DNA from: G020353115 sp964481765
Lineage (GTDB): Bacteria; Bacteroidota; Bacteroidia; Bacteroidales; VadinHA17
Length of the DNA: 12,272 nucleotides
Assembly: GCA_964481765.1 (NCBI GenBank)
Contig: CAYZVJ010000093.1
Location: 1 to 12,272, forward strand
Reading direction: 5' to 3'
Positions within the stretch are counted from its first letter, which is position 1, and each line of letters starts with the position of its first letter. The notes below the pieces were generated by a model. That model did not search any database and was not told where the DNA came from. It saw only the letters and a list, made by a program, of their open reading frames with translations. Below are positions 8,311-12,272 of the stretch, in pieces. A program made the position numbers and the translations under genes.

Positions 8311-8490
8311 GATCAGCGCTTTTGTTTTAAAATCCAAGGTAAAATAACAAATCTTGCCCCATTAAACAATTAACATTTAACATTTAACTTATAACTTTCT
8401 CGTATCCCAGTGTTTTCTGTATATTTATCACCCGATCATTCAGAGTAGTATTTCAAACCTGATCTCTTAAACTGTTAACACAATAAAACC
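8311..8490. promoter_or_regulatory. Divergent intergenic region between dehydrogenase and GH20-like gene
   Basis: These 180 AT-rich bases must carry promoters for both divergent genes. On the plus strand TATATTTA (8420-8427) is one base from the Bacteroidota -7 consensus TAnnTTTG, but no matching -33 TTG was found, so the promoter assignment is weak. The left half is occupied by a heptamer array. No clear Shine-Dalgarno precedes either start. Confidence 0.35.
8361..8395. repeat. Heptamer array, consensus ATTTAAC, upstream of dehydrogenase
   Basis: Five consecutive 7-base units end in AAC. Two are exact ATTTAAC; the others are ATTAAAC, AATTAAC and TTATAAC. The array lies 51-85 bases upstream of the dehydrogenase ATG, within its likely promoter zone, and about 95 bases upstream of the divergent gene. 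Confidence 0.65.
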
Positions 8491-9411
8491 ATGAAAACTA
8501 AACCATGCTTTTTGTTACTCATTCTTTTTATGGTTAATATCTCCCTTTTTGCTCAGGATTCGATTGATGGGCTATTGCCTGTCAGGGGATTCTGCATTGC
8601 TGCACCCAGGCCTGATAACCTGGAACCGTTCATCCAATTTATTGATAATGAATTGGCGCCCAGAAAAGTGAACACGCTCGTTTTGAGGGTTGACTGGAAT
8701 TACCAGTATAAATCCTATCCCCAGTTACAGGATTCAATTGCCCTTTCTAAAGCGGAGGTGAAACAGATTGTCGAAACATGCAGGAAGCATAACATTGAAC
8801 TCATTCCTCATATCAATTTGCTTGGACATCAGTCATGGCACTCAACCACTTTGAATCTCTTGCGGGAATTCCCTGAATTCAACGAAACACCGCACATCGA
8901 GATGCCGGAAGAATACAAATGGCCCAATGAGGATGGTTTGTACTGCCTGAGTTATTGTCCACTCCATCCCGAGGTACATGATGTTGTATTTGCTGCAATG
9001 GATGAGATCATGGATGTATTTGAGGCAAAAATCTTCCATGCAGGAATGGATGAGGTGTTTTACATCGGTGATGACAAATGTCCCAGATGCAGAGGCAAGG
9101 ATAAGGCGGAATTATTTGCCGGAGAGGTCAGGCTCATCAGGGATCACCTGGCACAGAATGACCGGGAATTGTGGATCTGGGGTGACCGGTTAATCGACGG
9201 AGCAACGACNNNNNNNNNNNNNNNNNNNNNNNNNNNNNNNNNNNNNNNNNNNNNNNNNNNNNNNNNNNNNNNNNNNNNNNNNNNNNNNNNNNNNNNNNNN
9301 NNNNNNNNNGATCAATTTTATGGTAAACGACCCCCTCGAAATCAGGATGAAAATAGTGTCGCCTGCTTTAAAAAACTCTTTGAGGCAATGAATAAAGAAA
9401 CAATTGAATAA
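8491..9411 (+). CDS. GH20-like beta-N-acetylhexosaminidase, secreted, interrupted by an assembly gap
   Basis: A signal peptide (MKTKPCFLLLILFMVNISLFAQ) is followed by a TIM-barrel domain recognisable as glycoside hydrolase family 20-like. Motifs are RGFCIAAPRPDNLEPF (32-47), NTLVLRVDWNYQY (61-73), HINLLGHQSW (107-116), the catalytic Asp-Glu pair 187-188 in HAGMDEVFYIG, CPRCRGKDKAELFA (197-210) and WIWGDRLIDG (228-237). In GH20 the Asp positions the substrate N-acetyl group and the Glu is the general acid. It probably removes terminal N-acetylhexosamines in the periplasm or on the cell surface. No separate N-terminal GH20b domain is present. After 100 Ns an in-frame tail (KRPPRNQDENSVACFKKLF...) ends at 9411. 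The missing last barrel strands would need roughly 100 residues, so the true gap is probably longer and the joining frame is unproven. First of a probable operon. Confidence 0.88.
   Translation: MKTKPCFLLLILFMVNISLFAQDSIDGLLPVRGFCIAAPRPDNLEPFIQFIDNELAPRKVNTLVLRVDWNYQYKSYPQLQDSIALSKAEVKQIVETCRKHNIELIPHINLLGHQSWHSTTLNLLREFPEFNETPHIEMPEEYKWPNEDGLYCLSYCPLHPEVHDVVFAAMDEIMDVFEAKIFHAGMDEVFYIGDDKCPRCRGKDKAELFAGEVRLIRDHLAQNDRELWIWGDRLIDGATXXXXXXXXXXXXXXXXXXXXXXXXXXXXXXXXXXDQFYGKRPPRNQDENSVACFKKLFEAMNKETIE
9210..9309. other. Assembly gap of exactly 100 Ns
   Basis: One hundred undetermined bases lie within the GH20-like gene. The round length suggests a scaffolding placeholder and not a measured distance, so coordinates to the right may be offset from the true chromosome. 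Confidence 0.97.
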
Positions 9412-9445
9412 GTACCTTTTAACTTTCTTTAACCTGAAATTCACC

Positions 9446-10642
9446 ATGATAAAATTATCGGGCAGGATCGGATCCATTGATGTTTTCAGGGCATTGACCA
9501 TGCTCTTAATGATCTTTGTAAATGACCTCTGGACCCTTGAAGACATCCCATCCTGGCTTGGACATGCTGCTGCAGATGAGGATGCTATGGGACTGGCGGA
9601 TGTGGTGTTCCCTGCTTTTCTCTTCATTGTCGGACTGTCCATCCCATTTGCAATTAATAACCGCCTGAAAAAAGGTCAAACTATCTCCCAGATCTCCTAT
9701 CACATCCTGCTTCGTTCTGCAGCACTTATCATTATAGGTGTATTCCATGTCAATCTGGAAAATTATAATTCAGAACTGGCATGGATGAACAAATACTGGT
9801 GGGAGATCCTGATCACGATCGGTTTCTTCCTGATTTGGAACAGCTATCCCAAACGGGAAGGAGTGATGAACAGTCTATTTATAGGGCTCAGGATCACCGG
9901 GATTCTGCTTCTGGTCTTTTTGGCATCGATTTACAGGGGTGGTACACCGGAAGAGCCGGTATGGATCCGAGCCTACTGGTGGGGTATCCTCGGCCTGATC
10001 GGTTGGGCATACCTGATCTCAGCATTCATTTACCTCTTTGCCCGAACTAACCTGGCAATCATCATCGCCGGACTGGTCTTTTTCAATCTGTTTAATGTGG
10101 GTGCATTTGCCGGATGGCTCGACTTCCTTTCCGGAGTAAAAAAATACATCTGGATCGTTGGTGATGGTTCCATGCCGGCATTTACCATGGCGGGAGTTAC
10201 CGCCTCAGTAATTTATATGAAGTTGAAGAAGAAGGCAACCGCATTGCAATTTCTGCTGGCCATGCTTGCGCTGGCCATTATCATGTTCGCTTTTGGTTTT
10301 GGAACACGTCCGCTCTGGGGGATTTCAAAGATCAGGGCTACCCCGGCATGGATCGGAATCTGCTCCGGGATCAGTTACCTTTTTTTCGGTATACTCTATC
10401 TGCTCATTGACATCCGGAATGGAAGGAAATGGTTCACACTAATCGATGCTGCAGGGACCAGCACCCTCACCTGTTATCTCATTCCCTACTACTGGTATTC
10501 TGTCCTGGCACTGACCAGCATATCGCTGCCGTTGAGTTTACGAACAGGACCGGTCGGGATCATAAAATCCGTTCTGTTTGCCCTGCTGATCATTCAAATT
10601 ACCGGAGTTCTTGAAAGAATCAACATTAAACTAAGGATTTAA
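9446..10642 (+). CDS. DUF5009 / HGSNAT (NagX)-like multipass membrane acyltransferase
   Basis: A 398-residue inner-membrane protein with about eleven or twelve hydrophobic segments. The N-terminal signature is the family's: GSIDVFRALTMLLMIFVNDL (residues 9-28), a loop with GHAAAD (His40), then LADVVFPAFLFIVGLSIPF (Asp52). HGSNAT relatives move acetyl groups across the membrane onto terminal glucosamine, and a loop histidine in the matching position is the proposed acetyl carrier. The bacterial function is less established. I chose the ATG at 9446 because the frame upstream only offers a TTG at 9404 that overlaps the GH20 end. It starts 34 bases after the GH20-like stop, on the same strand, which fits joint handling of N-acetylhexosamines (inferred). 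An alternative is transport or acylation of another envelope sugar. Confidence 0.88.
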   Translation: MIKLSGRIGSIDVFRALTMLLMIFVNDLWTLEDIPSWLGHAAADEDAMGLADVVFPAFLFIVGLSIPFAINNRLKKGQTISQISYHILLRSAALIIIGVFHVNLENYNSELAWMNKYWWEILITIGFFLIWNSYPKREGVMNSLFIGLRITGILLLVFLASIYRGGTPEEPVWIRAYWWGILGLIGWAYLISAFIYLFARTNLAIIIAGLVFFNLFNVGAFAGWLDFLSGVKKYIWIVGDGSMPAFTMAGVTASVIYMKLKKKATALQFLLAMLALAIIMFAFGFGTRPLWGISKIRATPAWIGICSGISYLFFGILYLLIDIRNGRKWFTLIDAAGTSTLTCYLIPYYWYSVLALTSISLPLSLRTGPVGIIKSVLFALLIIQITGVLERINIKLRI

Positions 10643-10682
10643 TATCCTTGAAGACTCCTGGATTTATGTTCAACGATTTTAC

Positions 10683-10713
10683 TACCTTTATTCCATAATT
10701 GTAATAAAAGGTA
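10683..10713. repeat. Dyad TACCTTTATT / AATAAAAGGTA just before a start codon
   Basis: The arms (10683-10692 and 10703-10713) are complementary over ten pairs with one bulged A; the loop is ten bases. The right arm ends four bases before the ATG at 10718, so as RNA the hairpin would occupy the ribosome-binding zone of the small membrane gene. It could instead be an operator or a weak intercistronic structure. Confidence 0.4.
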
Positions 10714-10717
10714 TACA

Positions 10718-10954
10718 ATGCAGCATAAAATCAGAAACGTTATCGCTATAGCCTTTGTCCTTGCGGTAATTGTATTTACCATACTTGCCCTGCTTTCCAT
10801 ATGGGAGATTGTGGCGGACGATATCATCTGGAAATCCCTCGGTACACTGGTTGTCCTTGTGGTTTCAGCAGCACTCATTTTTGGTATCATCAAACTGGCT
10901 GAAGTGCGGTATTCGGGGGAGAGTATGCCTGTAAAGGGGAACGAAGGGGGTTAG
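10718..10954 (+). CDS. Small two-helix membrane protein, unknown function
   Basis: 78 residues. Two hydrophobic spans, about 7-30 (VIAIAFVLAVIVFTILALLS) and 39-62 (SLGTLVVLVVSAALIFGIIK), are separated by a short acidic stretch (EIVADD). The N-terminus is basic (MQHKIRNV) and the C-terminal tail is hydrophilic. No cysteines and no catalytic motif are visible. I do not recognise a named family. It follows the DUF5009 gene by 75 bases on the same strand and may belong to that operon, possibly as an accessory membrane subunit. The coherent two-span pattern argues against a spurious frame, although the high-leucine content makes certainty moderate. Confidence 0.7.
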   Translation: MQHKIRNVIAIAFVLAVIVFTILALLSIWEIVADDIIWKSLGTLVVLVVSAALIFGIIKLAEVRYSGESMPVKGNEGG

Positions 10955-10967
10955 AATTGCGGATTTC

Positions 10968-10988
10968 ATGCCTGCGGCAGGCAGGCAT
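10968..10988. repeat. GC-rich palindrome ATGCCTGC / GCAGGCAT
   Basis: A perfect 8-bp stem with a five-base loop (GGCAG) begins 14 bases after the stop of the small membrane gene. Its position suits a transcript end for the operon, but no T-run follows (the sequence continues CTCTCATCTC). A dispersed palindromic repeat of the kind common in Bacteroidota is therefore as likely as a terminator. Confidence 0.45.
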
Positions 10989-11064
10989 CTCTCATCTCTT
11001 CTCCCAGGACCGAGGAACTATGCCCCGATTTAAATGCAGGGTACAACTCTTGATCTACCAAATA

Positions 11065-11176
11065 CTCGTCGCCCGAACTTGAGTCGAGCGACGAGAAAAA
11101 CTGGTCGTGCTCCGACTTCAGATCGAAGTACGGCTTTTATATCCTCGACTGCGCTGTCCAGTCGGGCAGGGAGCAC
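11065..11176. ncRNA. Cluster of nested inverted repeats, possible structured RNA or dispersed repeat
   Basis: Hairpin 1: CTCGTCGC (11065-11072) with GCGACGAG (11088-11095), perfect 8 bp. Then GTGCTCC (11107-11113) pairs with GGAGCAC (11170-11176) and encloses two hairpins: ACTTC/GAAGT (11115-11129) and CTCGACTG/CAGTCGGG (11144-11166, one G-T pair). The result is a hairpin followed by a three-way-junction-like fold. The region has no convincing protein; a 69-residue plus-strand frame over it is arginine- and serine-rich without domain character. It could be an RNA, a repeat-element remnant, or neither. Confidence 0.35.
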
Positions 11177-11236
11177 TAAGAACCTGTTTTTTGCACCACA
11201 AGTGCAGCAAATAAAGATTTCAAAACCTATTCTAAA

Positions 11237-11258
11237 TTGGTAGCTGTCCCTATTTAAC
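11237..11258 (+). repeat. GTAGCTGTCCCTA repeat, copy 1 (left of barrel gene)
   Basis: This copy contains GTAGCTGTCCCTATTTAA preceded by TTG, about 40 bases before the barrel gene. It shares 16 of the 17 core bases with the copies at 12146 and 12170, and faces the inverted copy at 12004-12023. Confidence 0.75.
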
Positions 11259-11297
11259 TTGCTAATTTTTAGTTATCTTTAAAAAAATCCTATGATT

Positions 11298-11894
11298 ATG
11301 AAAAAATGTTTACAAGTGATGTTATTCCTGGCAATTCCGCTCATTGCCAGTAGTCAGGAATCTTCCATCTCAAAATTTGCCCTTTCAGTCAATCCAGTCG
11401 GTTTTCTTCAATTCGGCCCTTCAATATCAGTTGAAGCAGGAATAACCGGGAACCTGGTATTGAATGCTCATGTAAGATTTCCCTCATTGGGTTTACTCTC
11501 CTTTGTAGTAAATGCACACGATGATGGATTGGATGAATTGAGTGGATTTGCTTTTGGAGCAGGCGCAATTTATTTCTTCGGGGATAAGATGAATAAACCG
11601 TATGCGGGTGTGTTGATGGATTACAACAGATTTAAATGTCTTTATGCTCAGAATGAAAGCTGGGAGTGGGATGAAACGATAAACTCAGTCGTATTGTTAT
11701 TAAACGGTGGTTACCGCTTCCGGTTTGAGAGCGGATTTTTTATCAATACCGGGGCTTTCTTTGGTGTTGCCATAAACAGTTGGGATTGGGATTATACCGA
11801 TACAAGCTATGGTGATTCGGATTCATCCGATCGCAGTGGCACCGATGCCCAGCCTTTCGGTATGGTCGAAGTGACCTTTGGGTTTGAGTTTTAA
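11298..11894 (+). CDS. Outer-membrane beta-barrel-like protein
   Basis: 198 residues from the ATG at 11298 (MKKCLQVMLF); an ATG two codons earlier at 11292 is also possible. A signal peptide ends near IASSQ, so the mature protein starts about ESSISKFALSV. The rest is alternating hydrophobic/polar strands rich in Gly and aromatic residues (GAGAIYFFGD, YAGVLMDYNRF, LLNGGYRFRF, FFINTGAFFGVAI), a polar acidic loop (TSYGDSDSSDRSGTD), and a last strand ending VEVTFGFEF. A terminal Phe is the usual barrel-assembly signal. About eight strands fit this length. No specific ligand or family is recognised. An A-rich stretch precedes the start and there is no Shine-Dalgarno. The gene is bracketed by inverted GTAGCTGTCCCTA repeats, so it may be a mobile or repeat-associated insertion (inferred). 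Confidence 0.85.
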   Translation: MKKCLQVMLFLAIPLIASSQESSISKFALSVNPVGFLQFGPSISVEAGITGNLVLNAHVRFPSLGLLSFVVNAHDDGLDELSGFAFGAGAIYFFGDKMNKPYAGVLMDYNRFKCLYAQNESWEWDETINSVVLLLNGGYRFRFESGFFINTGAFFGVAINSWDWDYTDTSYGDSDSSDRSGTDAQPFGMVEVTFGFEF

Positions 11895-12145
11895 GAATGA
11901 AAGTGGATTACGCACACTGATTCTGAATCCATACCAATCCATCAGGGGCTGTGCTTAATTTTTTTTGTATTTTTTGAGACGGTTACTCGTTAAACAAACC
12001 ACTGTTTAAGTAGGGACAGCTACTTTTTTAAAATTTTATAAGATACTGTTTATCAATAATCTAAGAATCATTGAGAGATTATTAATTATGATAAAATAAC
12101 ATCTTAACCATTTATATTACAATTATTTATATATTTTATTTTATG
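11895..12145. other. AT-rich spacer after the barrel gene, weak terminator-like signals
   Basis: TGGATT and AATCCA form a 6-bp dyad soon after the stop, and a run of eight Ts appears near 11960. The two are not adjacent, so a factor-independent terminator is only weakly supported. TTAAAC (11990-11995) and GTTTAA (12004-12009) form a further small dyad that overlaps the inverted repeat copy. The rest, about 12025-12145, is low-complexity AT sequence. Confidence 0.4.
12004..12023 (-). repeat. GTAGCTGTCCCTA repeat, copy 2 (inverted, right of barrel gene)
   Basis: Read on the minus strand this is GTAGCTGTCCCTACTTAAAC. It is inverted relative to the copy at 11237, so the two bracket a segment of about 787 bp that contains the whole barrel gene. 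Confidence 0.75.
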
Positions 12146-12272
12146 TTGGTAGCTGTCCCTACTTATTTGTTGGTAGCTGTCCCTACTTATTGGAGTACCT
12201 CCCTCCCGCTTAATGCGGATCGGTCGGTGATCCTTCACGGTGGCCTCCACAATGACAAAAAGGCTGGCTGCC
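12104..12272 (-). CDS. 3' end of an unidentified minus-strand gene, reading through repeats
   Basis: A frame open from the right edge ends at TAA 12106-12104, at least 55 codons. The first part (SLFVIVEATVKDHRPIRIKR) looks like ordinary protein, with mixed charge and a GC-rich third position. From about 12190 the frame crosses the two tandem repeat copies, giving ISRDSYQ twice, then becomes AT-rich and Lys/Asn/Ile-rich before stopping. This suggests that the original C-terminus was replaced by repeat-derived sequence. I do not recognise the family. A competing plus-strand frame is also open here, so the call is tentative. Confidence 0.35.
   Translation of the reverse strand, partial: AASLFVIVEATVKDHRPIRIKREGGTPISRDSYQQISRDSYQHKIKYINNCNING
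12146..12191 (+). repeat. GTAGCTGTCCCTACTTA repeat, copies 3 and 4 in tandem
   Basis: Two copies, starting at 12146 and 12170 with a 24-base period, are identical over 22 bases (TTG + GTAGCTGTCCCTACTTA + TT). Only two bases separate them, so this is a tandem duplication and not a spaced array. Confidence 0.85.

Noticed and set aside
8311..8337. TTG start adding nine residues to the alcohol dehydrogenase
   Set aside because: The added residues are not part of the usual dehydrogenase N-terminus, and an ATG at 8310 opens directly into the conserved fold.
9404..9445. TTG start for the DUF5009 protein overlapping the GH20-like stop
   Set aside because: The ATG at 9446 leads directly into the conserved GSIDVFRA signature; the extra 14 residues add no recognisable feature.
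9190..9642. 150-residue minus-strand frame across the gap
   Set aside because: It is translated partly through Ns and runs antisense to the GH20-like and DUF5009 genes.
11065..11100. Hairpin CTCGTCGC/GCGACGAG as a factor-independent terminator
   Set aside because: On the plus strand it is followed by an A-run, and on the minus strand the T-run precedes the stem, so neither orientation fits.
11034..11243. 69-residue plus-strand protein over the inverted-repeat cluster
   Set aside because: Its composition (Arg, Ser and Thr-rich) follows from the palindromic DNA, and no domain or signal is seen; a structural or repeat explanation fits better.
12146..12191. Tandem 22-base identical repeats as a CRISPR array
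   Set aside because: Only two bases separate the copies, there are two adjacent copies, another is inverted elsewhere, and no cas gene is visible.
12252..12272. Possible plus-strand start ATGACAAAAAGG at the right edge
   Set aside because: Only seven codons are visible, which is too little to support a gene.

Overview
The window looks like an environmental member of the Bacteroidota. The reasons are a giant multidomain surface protein with HYR-like and SprB-like Ig modules, a GH20-like glycosidase next to a DUF5009/NagX-type acyltransferase, starts with no consistent Shine-Dalgarno sequence, and short dispersed intergenic repeats. No rRNA, tRNA, CRISPR array or complete transposase gene was seen. 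A run of 100 Ns at 9210-9309 shows that this is a draft scaffold.

Layout. (1) Positions 1-6484, minus strand: one uninterrupted reading frame of at least 2161 codons that runs off the left edge. It encodes a secreted adhesin-like protein. After a signal peptide come eight tandem modules of about 136 residues, then a beta-helix-like region, an Ig/SprB-like region, and at least three HYR-type modules at the edge. The C-terminus, where a type IX secretion signal would be expected, lies outside the window. (2) Positions 6485-7281: about 800 bp of AT-rich spacer with small dyads and several unrelated 7-bp-periodic tandem repeats. (3) Positions 7282-8310, minus: a zinc-dependent alcohol dehydrogenase. 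Another 7-bp array lies just upstream. (4) Positions 8491-10954, plus: a probable operon of a GH20-like beta-N-acetylhexosaminidase (interrupted by the gap), a multipass DUF5009 (HGSNAT/NagX-like) membrane protein and a 78-residue two-helix membrane protein. (5) Positions 10955-11297: a dense set of inverted repeats that could fold as structured RNA. (6) Positions 11298-11894, plus: a small outer-membrane beta-barrel-like protein flanked by inverted copies of a GTAGCTGTCCCTA motif. (7) Positions 11895-12272: AT-rich spacer, two further tandem copies of that motif, and the 3' end of a minus-strand reading frame that translates through both copies.

How the genes may work together. The GH20-like and DUF5009 products fit removal and processing of N-acetylhexosamine sugars at the envelope. 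The adhesin and the barrel protein belong to the cell surface. The alcohol dehydrogenase has no clear functional link to its neighbours.

The most notable signals are two sets of co-varying cysteines across the eight adhesin modules, an alternating A/B pattern among those modules, four different heptanucleotide arrays around the dehydrogenase gene, and the GTAGCTGTCCC repeat family around the barrel gene.
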